DNA of 64,000 nt, taken from assembly GCA_963737015.1 (NCBI GenBank), contig CAVTQZ010000001.1:124001-188000 (forward strand), in the 5' to 3' direction. Of this stretch, positions 43,858 through 52,590 are shown piece after piece (position 1 is the stretch's first letter; each line of letters opens with the position of its first letter). The stretch comes from CAVTQZ01 sp963737015 (GTDB lineage Bacteria; Actinomycetota; Acidimicrobiia; Acidimicrobiales; UBA8190). Below the pieces are notes generated by a model. It had not been told where the DNA came from. It saw nothing but the letters and a program-made list of their open reading frames with translations, and ran no database searches. The position numbers were made by a program, and so were the translations under genes.

Positions 43858-44120
43858 ATGCGGCTGACTCCCCGACTGAAGCGAGCTGAGGTACTCCACG
43901 ATCATGTGGTGCGCGTCCATACGTGGACGGTCTGGCCGCCGAGGTAGATCTCGGTTACGTCCTCGAGCTTGGGCCCGTCTTCGAGCCGCTTCGGCACCCA
44001 GCGTTTTTCCGCAAGCTGAGGGCGAGTCGCGAAGCCAACACCATCACTTGGCCGAACGGCGCGGACCTAGCGCCGGAGACTCTCTACGCCGCGGCGCAGG
44101 AAGCAGCCCGTACCGTCCTA
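43858..44120 (+). pseudogene. DUF2442 protein, frameshifted
   Basis: ATG 43858 gives MRLTPRLKRAEVLHDHVVRV. After one frame break near 43920 it continues VDGLAAEVDLGYVLELGPVFEPLRHPAFFRKLRA and TITWPNGADLAPETLYA, the DUF2442 core. The stop has been lost, so the frame runs on toward 44267. Partner of the DUF4160 gene 26 nt upstream. Confidence 0.75.
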
Positions 44121-44213
44121 TCCATAACCGACTGTGCCTGTTCATCTCTAAGCAGTGCGGAACGTGCTGTTCGGAATTCGCAGGGGCGAGTGATGCCGTG
44201 CAGTTCGAGGAGG

Positions 44214-45579
44214 ATTCCAGCCGTTACGGACCGCCCGCAACCGGCACGTATCGCTGGGGGCCGATAAACCCGTCGGTCCAGCGCTTTGGCATGGGCGAAG
44301 GCTTTACCACATCCTCCGGGCCTTGAGGAACGCCACGGATCGTCGTACGTTCCGTCATGATTCGCGAAGTTTGCGGCGTGCTTCGCCGTCGCAAACCAGT
44401 CATTGGTTGACGGTTTGATCTGCCGAAGCGCCCTTTCAAGGTCCGCCATTCCGATTGGGGGCGAGCCTTGTCCGAACGAGCGGCATCCACGAGCGCTTCT
44501 CGCGTAGCCACTTGCACATGCGGGCGAGGTCTGCGCCCGAGAAGCCATCGGTCGCACTCGGCTGAGGCGGGTGAAGTCGATTGACCCGACAGGGCGGCTT
44601 CGCAAGTGGAAGCGAAGGACACCTTCTCGTGCAGATTCATCAGGAGGAGAGACGAAGAGGGTTCGGTCGAAACGGCCCGGACGCCGCAAAGCAGTATCGA
44701 CATCCCAGGCTGGTTCGTCGCCCCGATGACGTAGACGCCCTCATTGGTGCCAGTAGCCCCGTCCATCTCCGAAAAGGAGCTGGTTGACCGTCCCACGCAT
44801 GGCCGGGTTGTAGCGGAGGTTCGTTCTCTTCTGCCCCATTGCATCGACCTCGTCCAAGAAGATGACCGCGGGTGAATTGGCTCTGGCTTGGTCGAACAGC
44901 CCTCGCAGGTTTCGCTCGCTTTGCCCCAGCCACATATCGAGAACGTCTGCCAGCGACACCGCAGTGAAGCTCGCGCCTAGTTCACCGGCGAGGGCACGGG
45001 CGATGAAGGTCTTGCCACATCCAGGTGGGCCATAGAGGAGCAGCCCACCACCGACCGACGCGCCAGGTCGCTCGCAGCTCCGTCGGCTCATGGGGAGGAG
45101 AAACGAAACTTCAATCTCCCGCTTGACCTGTTCCATCCCTACAACGTCCGACAGGCTGATGTCGGGCCGCTCAACAACGCCGAGTTCCGGGCCGGAAGGG
45201 ATGCCGCCCACCTCGGCTGTCTGCCCATCAGACATTTGCCACTCAGCTTTGGCCCAATCGAATGTGGAGTCGGATCCCGGGTCGTCTCCGGTTGCTGACA
45301 CCGGCGGCGGCCTCCGAGAGGGATCGGTCTTCGCTGTCTCGGGGGACGAAGGCTGAGATGCCAGAGCTTCAGTGATTTGTCTGAGAAGGCTCGTACCCGC
45401 GGAATCATCGGGTGCCAGTTTTAGGGCTGCCGCACATTGTTCTAGCGCATCAATAGTGCGCCCGGCGTCGAGGAGAAGCCCTGCGATATGAAGGCGGAGG
45501 GGCACATCGTCGGTGTTGTAGACATCGCGGCGAGAAGACTTTGGAGGACCGCCTCCTGGCTATCGCGCTCGTTCGTCAT
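44214..45579 (-). pseudogene. TPR + AAA+ ATPase, frameshifted
   Basis: Starts MTNERDSQEAVLQSLLAAMSTT at 45579. After a break near 45510 it continues VPLRLHIAGLLLDAGRTIDALEQCAAALKLAPDD (TPR-like) and an AAA+ module: LSDVVGMEQVKREIE, Walker A YGPPGCGKTFIARALAGELGA, Walker B AVIFLDEVDAMG, sensor GVYVIGATNQP and arginine-finger block RRPGRFDRTLFV in shifted frames. It ends in DLERALRQIKPSTNDWF..ANHDGTYDD. An ATP-driven remodeller of the classic Vps4/SpoVK-like type. Its ATG overlaps the stop of the TPR-membrane gene, so both act together. Confidence 0.7.
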
Positions 45580-46785
45580 CGAGCGACCGAGGGTCGACGC
45601 CGCAGTCTTTTGACGACGAACCAGGCAAAGGCCGCCGTTGGAACATTGATCAGAAGGGTAAGCGGTAGAAGCGCTGGCGCTGATTGCGCCCCCGCGCCGG
45701 TCACAATGCCTGCGATGAGGAGGAGCAAAAGCAGGAACAAGATGGAGACTGTCAATTGGCTCCGATAGGGCTGGATCGGGGTAGTCGTTGGAACGAGGGC
45801 CTCCTTGCGCTTGGATCGTCGGCTCGGTCGGCGGCTGCGCCAAAGCGCGATCGCCGTAGCGCGCCGCTCCACGATTCGCTTGGTAGGTTGAACTCTCCAG
45901 AGCAAAGCGTTGATGCCTATGGATCCCCAGATCCACACGATGCTCAAGCCGTGGAGTACCACGATGACTGGCGATGTCACCAACAGCGTCAGTAGTAAGA
46001 AAGGCACCGCCCCATAACTAAGGAGCTGAGCCCTCGCCGGTCGGGCCAACGGGTCAATTGACCAGCGCTAAAAGCCAATTGCTGAAGGGCGTCTGAAGTG
46101 CGGCCTCGCAATCGCAGGATGACACCCAATTCAGTGTTAGCTAAGATAGTTATAGGGCTCCATTCGAAGGGCCTCGCGGATGCAGGATTCGGCAACAGGA
46201 AAGTCATACGCCGCCCGAGCTGCCCTGGCAGCGAATGAGCCATGTCTGAGACGAGCTCGGAGCGAGTTGCAAGGCCGTGTTAGAGGCCGCAACTGCCACC
46301 CGGGGCTTGTGGGCTGCCACAGACGCATCGGCCAAGGCCCAGTATGACGACACATCGGTAGGGGCTAGGCGAACAAACTCCTTTGCCGCTCGCACGGCGC
46401 GACGCCCCGGTCGTCCAGTGGCGTAACGGCCAGCCCCATACGCACGATTAGTAAGGACCACGACGAGCACCCTGTGAGCGTCAGAAATCATGGGTGCGAA
46501 CCCGACAGCGGCAACGCGCCGCCCGCTCGGCAGCATCGAAATGCCTCAAGCCCATTTCCGCCCTGGCTTGGACGATTAGGGGCTGCGGATTACCCGGCCT
46601 CTCTGCTACGCACTGCGAAGCGATCACCGAGGCTTCCTCATACCGCCGTGCAGCCACGAGAATCCGGGCCCGTTCGAGGGCGTCAGCTACGGCAGTTACC
46701 TGCACCAGGCAAATATCGACACGCAGACCGAGAGCCTGAAGTGCGGTTCCCGAGCCCCAGGCACGCCAGCGTGCGCATAACAACA
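45576..46785 (-). pseudogene. TPR protein with C-terminal membrane domain, frameshifted
   Basis: Successive frames give TPR-like helices ALERARILVAARRYEEASVIASQCVAERPGNPQPLIVQARAEMG, then AAKEFVRLAPTDVSSYWALADASVA, AAYDFPVAESCIREALRMEPYN and NTELGVILRLRGRTSDALQQLA. The last 157 residues (46049-45576, intact) hold four transmembrane helices (LLLTLLVTSPVIVVLHGLSIVWIW; LTVSILFLLLLLLIAGIVTGAG). It would place a TPR platform at the membrane for the AAA+ protein encoded next. Confidence 0.65.
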
Positions 46786-47320
46786 GGGGGGCCTGCCAGA
46801 TCTCCCGACGACGCCGATCGCAACTGCCGGGATTGCGCTACCTGGGGCTGGCACCGTGAGAGACAGTTCCGCCCGGTAAGGATCAGTTGGGCAAACCGTA
46901 TGAGCGGCGGTCAAGGCCGGCCGGCAGGCCGCCCTAGGGCTTGGCCTTGACGGCTGCGGGGCGAAGGGGAGCAGACCACCATGGCCCACGGCCGGCTGCT
47001 GGTAGCCGGCCTGACTGCCCGCCCAGCACTTGGTTCTGTGCGGAGGTCCAGATCCTGAATCACACGACCTCCTAAATAGTGCTCTCTGGGGCCGGCTCTC
47101 TTGATCTTCGTAAAGAAAGTTCTCACACACCGCCGACCTGCATGCTGACCTGCGACGACGCCGTTGGAGATTTCGGCGACAATCTTTGATTTCGTAACGG
47201 ACTCGGGTGGTCGCTAGTTGACTTCCAAGGGCTGGTGCTGGGCGACCCGACGCTGCAGAGCGTCGGGTCGCCTGAGCTGAGCAAGGTCAAATCGGAGGTC
47301 TGTGACACCGTGCTCGTAGC
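46786..47320. other. Gene-poor right part of element 2
   Basis: On the minus strand an AGGAGGT at 47067-47073 precedes GTG codons at 47061-47065, which could be the start of the TPR gene's lost N-terminus (VIQDLDLRTEPSAGR..), but the frame soon breaks. A 14-bp perfect hairpin lies at 47241-47272. Nothing else supportable. Confidence 0.4.
47241..47272. repeat. Perfect 14-bp inverted repeat with 4-nt loop
   Basis: GGCGACCCGACGCT, loop GCAG, AGCGTCGGGTCGCC. No T-tract follows. Could be a terminator-like or protein-bound element near the right end of element 2. Confidence 0.8.
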
Positions 47321-47815
47321 GTGCAGCGCATGGGCAGAGCCAGCCGGTCCAAGCGGGAACGTCGTCTCGCACGAGGCGCCGGTGCACTCGCGCGCGTCAA
47401 GTTCGCAGAAGCTAATCGTGGAGTCCCCGGAGCTACAGAGAATCATGAGTCGGAAGATGCGCGTACAAGGCGCCGGGGAGGCAGGCGGATCGGCTCGGGA
47501 AGACCCAGGCTCTACGACAACGGAGCGAAACGCCAGGCGGCCTATAGAGCCCGCAAGCGTCTCAGGTTGGCCAACTCCGTCCGTGACGACACTGGCCTCG
47601 AGGCGCCGACAGGCGGGGCGCCAGTGGTCGACGACACCGTCGTCCGCGATCGTGCACGTGGCAACGCGCAAATATGGTCGCCAGCGAACTACCACGGACA
47701 ACAAAAAAAGCCGACAGCCAGGGCAATTGGACATATCCCCAGCTCACGAAATCACGCACGAGATCCCTCTCAAGGTGGAGACACGGGTTCGAACCCCGTT
47801 GGGGCTGCCACGTGA
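47321..47815 (+). CDS. Small basic hypothetical protein at the element end
   Basis: Up to 164 residues, very basic. The segment GRRIGSGRPRLYDNGAKRQAAYRARKRLR resembles a short basic motif of many plasmid/phage proteins (GRPR..RQRAYRARKR). The last ~20 residues are encoded by the att repeat itself, so the frame was probably shortened or extended by integration. Low confidence. Confidence 0.35.
   Translation: MQRMGRASRSKRERRLARGAGALARVKFAEANRGVPGATENHESEDARTRRRGGRRIGSGRPRLYDNGAKRQAAYRARKRLRLANSVRDDTGLEAPTGGAPVVDDTVVRDRARGNAQIWSPANYHGQQKKPTARAIGHIPSSRNHARDPSQGGDTGSNPVGAAT
47765..47810 (+). repeat. att copy 3 (right end of the island array)
   Basis: 46 bp identical to the 3' part of tRNA-Glu at 28379-28424, including CCA, with no D arm or 5' acceptor before it. 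Right boundary of the array; chromosome-like genes resume beyond. Confidence 0.9.
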
Positions 47816-47913
47816 CCTTGATCCCGTTTGGGGAGCCACCTTTGTAAGAGTCAGGTCTGGGTGGTTGTCAAGTGTAAGGCTTCGAATTCGACCTGCGGCA
47901 GGAAAGAGACGCC

Positions 47914-48999
47914 GTGGCCTTCGATGAAAGGTCCCAGGGTGACCTATCGAGTTGGAACGGCGGCGATCTTGTCGATCTCCAGCGCTTCCAGTCACGGGTG
48001 TTCGGTCGGCAGAGCCGTCAGGCCGATCCACACAGAACCCGCTGGCTCTTTCTCGAGAACCCATACAAACAACCGGAACAGCCCGCGTTATGGATCTATC
48101 GAAAGAAAGGTGAGATCGTCGCCGTACAGGGCTCTATACGGTTCGAGCTCAAGGTCCTCGAAGAACGGTGCCTAACTGGTTGGGGCGTCGATCTCATGAC
48201 CGACCCTCTCCTTCGAGACACCGGGATCCCCTATGACTTTTCGAGGGCCAGGCACGAGTCGGGGAGGCAGCTCCAAGTTCGCGTGGCTTGTGCTCTTGGC
48301 CTCTCAGACGACGGGTACCGCTATTCGTTGCGCAGAGGATTTCGCCATGTGGGCACGATGCCCGTGTACTTGTGGGTGGTCGATGCTCGCCATGTTGCCG
48401 AACGTCTCGGAGTGTCCAGGTCCAGCAAATGGGCTGTGCGGATGTCGCTGCGGATAATTGCGAGCTTGGCGCGGCACCGCTGTCGAGCGCGAAGCAAAGG
48501 AGCGAGTTTGCACCCTATAGACGAGTTCGATCGACGTGTCGACGATTTGTGGAGCGATGCGTCGTCCTCCTACTCGGTGATACCGGAGCGCACATTGACA
48601 TGGTTGAAATGGCGCTTCGACCAGTGTCCACACCGAAACGAATATCGTCGGTTCTACCTGACGGATGAGAAAGACGTTGTCGGCTATCTCGTGCTTCGTT
48701 CGGTTAAGTGGAAGCAGCAGCCAGCACTCGCTGTTGTTGACTATCTGGCGGCACCCAGGTACCTACCCACCTTGTTGGCGTGTGCAACCGGAGTTGCAGG
48801 CGACGAACGCGCAACTGTGCTCCTTTGCCGGACTTTGAACGTCCAGGCGCATCCAATCCTTCGAAAGCTTGGATTCCTTCGGCGCAAGGAAGGACACCAA
48901 CTCTTAGTCCGCGTCTCGGACGAAGATCCCTTCGCGCAGCTCGTTCGTGATCCGCGCCTGTGGTTCCTGACAGCGGCGGACAGTGACGTCGATAACTGA
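47914..48999 (+). CDS. GNAT-like acyltransferase domain protein
   Basis: 361 residues, GTG start. The N-terminal domain looks like a GNAT fold (IYRKKGEIVAVQGSIRFELKV.., GWGVDLMTDPLLRDTGI, ACALGLSDDGYRYSLRRGFRHVGTMPVYLWVVD), and the C-terminal half repeats a similar pattern (VVGYLVLRSVKWKQQPALAVVDYL, ILRKLGFLRR). Two fused GNAT-like modules, as in Fem-like or polysaccharide-associated acyltransferases, are possible. The acceptor is unknown. The first gene outside the island, 104 nt from att copy 3. 49000-49240 holds no convincing gene. Confidence 0.6.
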   Translation: MAFDERSQGDLSSWNGGDLVDLQRFQSRVFGRQSRQADPHRTRWLFLENPYKQPEQPALWIYRKKGEIVAVQGSIRFELKVLEERCLTGWGVDLMTDPLLRDTGIPYDFSRARHESGRQLQVRVACALGLSDDGYRYSLRRGFRHVGTMPVYLWVVDARHVAERLGVSRSSKWAVRMSLRIIASLARHRCRARSKGASLHPIDEFDRRVDDLWSDASSSYSVIPERTLTWLKWRFDQCPHRNEYRRFYLTDEKDVVGYLVLRSVKWKQQPALAVVDYLAAPRYLPTLLACATGVAGDERATVLLCRTLNVQAHPILRKLGFLRRKEGHQLLVRVSDEDPFAQLVRDPRLWFLTAADSDVDN

Positions 49000-49240
49000 G
49001 CGGAACGTCAGTGCACGTTGGCGAAGTATGACTGCTTGGTTTAGAGAGGGTCGCCACATGTCGGAAGGAGCTCCCTTATGGAACGGAGGACATCGAGAAC
49101 GAACTGTCCGCAACCAGTGCGCATGAACTGCTCACTTCCACGTCGACCGCTCATGTCGCCAACATAGGGAGGGACGTGGTGGCCCTGCTCATTGCCTACG
49201 GCGTACCAACGCCGCACGTACTGGTCACTGGCTTGTTTAG

Positions 49241-49888
49241 TCAATACGCGTCCAACTCATTCATGCGGCGGCGTGCCCGTGTAGTGGATGTCTTGAGCCT
49301 CGCCGAGTCGTCGCCCCAAGCGATGAAGAGGCTTCTGCAAGCGGACTGGATGTGCGCGACAACCTCTTCGGGGGGCAACAAGTTCGCGAGTTGAAGGCTT
49401 ACCAGCCCGTGGGTCAATCCCCAGATCTCGACGGCGAGCTCCGCTGCATCGGCGTTGTTCGCCTCGGGGAACCGGCCGTTTTCGAGGCAGCGGCTGACGC
49501 CTTTTACCAAATACATGAATGTTTCGAGTCCGGTTGCGAGGTCCGCTTCATCGATCGGACCGTCCAGGAACATGGCGCGGTAGAGGTTGGGAGAAGCCGT
49601 TGCACTCAGGTAATAAGCAGCCCCGAGCAATGTCAGGTCTGCCATTGGGTCCTTTGTTTCCTTCACAGATTCGAGGAGCGACCCAAGCCTGGCGAAGCCC
49701 TCGCGGCGAACCTGCCGCCACAGTTCCTCCATGCTTCCGAAGTGGGTGTAGATGGCCATTGTCGAGGTACCGACGTCTTTCGCCAGGCGCCTGAGGGTCA
49801 GTGCGGCGCGCCCCTCGGTCGCGACAATTCGCGCGGCGGTTTCGATGAGGGCGCCCCGCACCGAGGGGTCAGCGGGTCTCGGGCTCAT
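49241..49888 (-). CDS. TetR/AcrR-family regulator
   Basis: 215 residues. The N-terminal HTH reads IVATEGRAALTLRRLAKDVGTSTMAIYTHFGSMEELW. The C-terminal domain (LDGPIDEADLATGLETFMYLVKGVSRCLENG.., AAELAVEIWGLTHGLVSLQ) fits the TetR_C/WHG group. It is divergent from the dioxygenase gene, and the 67-nt intergenic region contains three CATAGC/GCTATG half-sites, so it most likely represses that gene and itself until a ligand binds. Confidence 0.88.
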   Translation of the reverse strand: MSPRPADPSVRGALIETAARIVATEGRAALTLRRLAKDVGTSTMAIYTHFGSMEELWRQVRREGFARLGSLLESVKETKDPMADLTLLGAAYYLSATASPNLYRAMFLDGPIDEADLATGLETFMYLVKGVSRCLENGRFPEANNADAAELAVEIWGLTHGLVSLQLANLLPPEEVVAHIQSACRSLFIAWGDDSARLKTSTTRARRRMNELDAY

Positions 49889-49890
49889 GC

Positions 49891-49939
49891 TTGACAGTGT
49901 GCCATAACGCTGCTATGGATAATGCATAGCGATGCTATG
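49891..49939. promoter_or_regulatory. Promoter and inverted-repeat operator of the dioxygenase gene
   Basis: TTGACA at 49891-49896 with TATGGA 17 nt later makes a plausible promoter toward the dioxygenase. Half-sites GCTATG (49912), CATAGC (49925) and GCTATG (49934) form overlapping inverted repeats with 7- and 3-nt spacers, a good TetR operator. Confidence 0.65.
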
Positions 49940-49955
49940 TATGGAAGGAGACCCG

Positions 49956-51431
49956 ATGGAGGCACTGAAGAACCCCTACCTCGAAGGAGACTTCGCCCCG
50001 GTCCACGAGGAGCACACCGAGACTGATTTGGCAGTCGACGGAGCCCTGCCCGACTTCCTCGACGGGCGCTATCTCAAGATCGGACCCAATCCCATCGCAT
50101 CAGACCCCGCCGACTACCACTGGTTCATCGGCACCGGAATGGCCCACGGCCTTCGGATCGGCGACGGAAAAGCGCAGTGGTACCGCAACCGTTATGTGCG
50201 CTCGGCAGCCGCAAGGCGCAAGCTCGGAGAAAGGCGTGCGAATTCAAAAGGACCTGTGCACGCAGGTTTCGACTTGTCGCCGAATACCCACGTCATCGGC
50301 CACGCTGGACGGACCTTTGCTCTGGTGGAGGCAGGTCCACTTCCCTACGAGCTGAGCTTCGAGCTCGACACGCTTGGACCCTGCGACTTCGATGGAACCT
50401 TGCCGGGGGGTTATACCGCCCATCCTCTTCGTGACCCCGAGACGGGCGAGCTCCATGCAGTTTCGTATTTCTTCGGCTGGGCCAACCGGGTGCAGTACTC
50501 GGTGCTCAGCACGGACGGACACATCAAGAAAAAGGTCGACATCGAAGTCGGGGGCAGCCCAATGATGCACGCCTTTTCCCTAACGGAGAACCACGTCGTG
50601 ATCTACGACCTTCCCGTAACCTTCGACGCCGGCAAAGCCGCAAGCTCAGCACCGAGGCCGTTCCGAAAGGCCACCGCAAGGATCATGGCCCGCACCATCG
50701 GACGACGAAGAGTACCGGACCGCGTCGTTGCGATGATGATGGCTGGCGGCGTGTCGCACCTCGACAGGGGAACGATCCCGTACTCGTGGGACCCTACATA
50801 CTCGCCTCGCGTCGGGGTGATGCCTCGCGACGGCAGCTCCCGCGATGTCCGCTGGTTCGAGGTGGAGCCCTGCTACGTGTACCACCCCTTGAATGCCTAT
50901 GACGACGGCGACCGAGTCGTCTTGGAGGTCACCAGACATCCCAAGATGTTCGCTACCGAGCACCGCGGGCCAAACGAAGGCCCGTCCACTCTCGATCGTT
51001 GGACCGTCGACCTCTCGGCGGGGAAAGTGCTCGAGGAGCGGCTCGACGACCGAGGCCAAGAATTCCCCCGAATCGACGAGCGTCTGGTAGGCCGTCAACA
51101 CCGCTTCGGATACACGAACGAATTCTCAGAATCCCCTGTGAACGGCGAGGCCCCGTCCTCTCATGGGGTTATAAAGCATGACCTCATGGCAGGAACCTCG
51201 CAGATGCATTCATTTGGTTCAGAACGCGAAGCCGACGAGTTCGTCTTCGTTCCCAAGAGCACAGACACTGCCGAGGACGACGGTGTGATCATGGGCTTCG
51301 TTTACGACCGAAACACAAACCGAAGTGACCTGCTCGTGTTGGACGCTGGAACGCTGGAGACGGTCGCGTCGGTCCATCTGCCGGTGCGAGTACCTCACGG
51401 TTTCCACGGAAGTTGGGTCCCTGCTGAGTGA
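49956..51431 (+). CDS. Carotenoid-cleavage-type dioxygenase
   Basis: 491 residues from ATG 49956 with GGAG 6 nt upstream. RPE65/carotenoid oxygenase fold with the four iron-binding histidines in TAHPLRD, MMHAFSLTENH, YVYHPLNAYDDGD and the terminal GFHGSWV. A non-haem Fe(II) enzyme that splits a C=C bond of carotenoids or stilbenes (lignostilbene, apocarotenoids) with O2. Substrate not decidable. Controlled by the divergent TetR gene. Confidence 0.9.
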   Translation: MEALKNPYLEGDFAPVHEEHTETDLAVDGALPDFLDGRYLKIGPNPIASDPADYHWFIGTGMAHGLRIGDGKAQWYRNRYVRSAAARRKLGERRANSKGPVHAGFDLSPNTHVIGHAGRTFALVEAGPLPYELSFELDTLGPCDFDGTLPGGYTAHPLRDPETGELHAVSYFFGWANRVQYSVLSTDGHIKKKVDIEVGGSPMMHAFSLTENHVVIYDLPVTFDAGKAASSAPRPFRKATARIMARTIGRRRVPDRVVAMMMAGGVSHLDRGTIPYSWDPTYSPRVGVMPRDGSSRDVRWFEVEPCYVYHPLNAYDDGDRVVLEVTRHPKMFATEHRGPNEGPSTLDRWTVDLSAGKVLEERLDDRGQEFPRIDERLVGRQHRFGYTNEFSESPVNGEAPSSHGVIKHDLMAGTSQMHSFGSEREADEFVFVPKSTDTAEDDGVIMGFVYDRNTNRSDLLVLDAGTLETVASVHLPVRVPHGFHGSWVPAE

Positions 51432-51707
51432 CTGCTCGCGGAGTCTCTTCCTGACACTCAGAAGGGGACTTCGGCACCGACGTTTCACGGCCACCTTCGA
51501 CTGTCCAAGCCTCGGGGGGGCAAGCCATCGTCGCAGCAAAGCGTTTCCTACGAAGTCCCCATCCGAATCCGAAACATCGATGGGGTCCGCATCCGGTCGT
51601 AGACGTTGTCCATCGCGAAGGCAGGACGTTCCCCAGGTCCCACGCGGGTGACGCTACCTCTCGGCCCTCCCTTCCAAGCTACGTTGAGATCGGAAAGGTG
51701 CACGGGT

Positions 51708-52544
51708 ATGGAGCAGTACAGCCGAGACGGATTGGTCTTCGACGTATGGGATCTGGGACCATCGGAAGGCAAGCTCGTCATCCTCTTGCACGGCTATCCC
51801 CAGACAAAAGCCGCTTGGTCCGAAGTCGCTCCTGTCTTGGCGAACGCCGGTTACCGCGTGCTCGCGCCCGACCAACGCGGGTACTCGCCCGGTGCACGAC
51901 CCCGAGGTCGTCGCCAGTACCGGATTGATCAGCTCGTTGGTGACGTTCTTGCTCTGGCCGACGAAGCAGGAGCATCCGCATTCCACATTGTCGGCCACGA
52001 TTGGGGTGGGGCTGTGGCGTGGGCCTGCGCAATGTGGCACCCAGATCGCGTTCTGACAGTGACGTCGTTGGCCACACCACATCAGCAGGCGTTCCTTCGT
52101 GCCTTGCTGACCAGCCGTCAGTTCTTTCTGTCCTGGTACGCCATGTTCTTCCTGCTGCCATGGCTTCCAGAGCTGAGCGCCAAATTTTCTCCCACCCGAC
52201 GGTACTTCGAGCGAGCACTGGCACGCTCAGGCCTTCCGGAAAAGCACAAGGCCGAGTACATGGCTGTTCTAGAACAGCCCGGCGCAACGACGGCGGCTCT
52301 CAACTGGTACCGCGCTGGTCCTCTCACACCTTCATGGCGGTATTGCTCGGTGGGCATTCCGACTCTGTACGTATACGCCGCAAGGGACGTCGCTCTGGGA
52401 CGAAAGGCCGCCGACCTCACCCGTCGATACGTGACCGGGCCTTACCATTACGAGGTGCTGGAGTCGGCAAACCATTGGCTTCCTGAAACCGAGCCCGGCC
52501 TTGTCAGCGACCTTCTGCTTTCACACTTCCGACAGGCGTACTGA
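51708..52544 (+). CDS. Alpha/beta hydrolase, epoxide-hydrolase-like
   Basis: 278 residues from ATG 51708. Oxyanion motif LLHGYPQTKAAW, nucleophile elbow GHDWGGAVAW with Asp as nucleophile (as in epoxide hydrolases and haloalkane dehalogenases), a cap domain of about 60 residues, and terminal catalytic His in ESANHWLPE. The preceding 276 nt (51432-51707) hold no gene. It may share a pathway with the dioxygenase upstream (inference). Confidence 0.85.
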   Translation: MEQYSRDGLVFDVWDLGPSEGKLVILLHGYPQTKAAWSEVAPVLANAGYRVLAPDQRGYSPGARPRGRRQYRIDQLVGDVLALADEAGASAFHIVGHDWGGAVAWACAMWHPDRVLTVTSLATPHQQAFLRALLTSRQFFLSWYAMFFLLPWLPELSAKFSPTRRYFERALARSGLPEKHKAEYMAVLEQPGATTAALNWYRAGPLTPSWRYCSVGIPTLYVYAARDVALGRKAADLTRRYVTGPYHYEVLESANHWLPETEPGLVSDLLLSHFRQAY

Positions 52545-52590
52545 GGCGCCGCTTGGTCAGGGAGTGTGATCGACCGGTGGCCGCTCTGGT

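Larger units (their letters stand above)
42511..47810. mobile_element. Degenerate integrative element 2
   Basis: Lies between att copies 2 and 3. It carries a rightward tyrosine integrase remnant directly at the left att, a DUF4160/DUF2442 pair, a leftward TPR-membrane + AAA ATPase pair, and a right end with a 14-bp hairpin and a small basic protein. No phage structural genes. Like element 1, its genes are split by frameshifts. Confidence 0.75.

Noticed and set aside
47826..47850. Fourth partial tRNA 3'-end copy (CCCGTTTGGGGAGCC)
   Set aside because: Only a short imperfect match right after att copy 3; likely chance or a small duplication.
47235..47927. 230-codon plus-strand frame spanning att copy 3
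   Set aside because: Low-complexity composition and it crosses the att core and the start of the next gene; the alternative frame with a basic motif is better.
49041..49244. Small frames between the GNAT-like gene and the TetR gene
   Set aside because: No ribosome sites or recognisable motifs in any frame.
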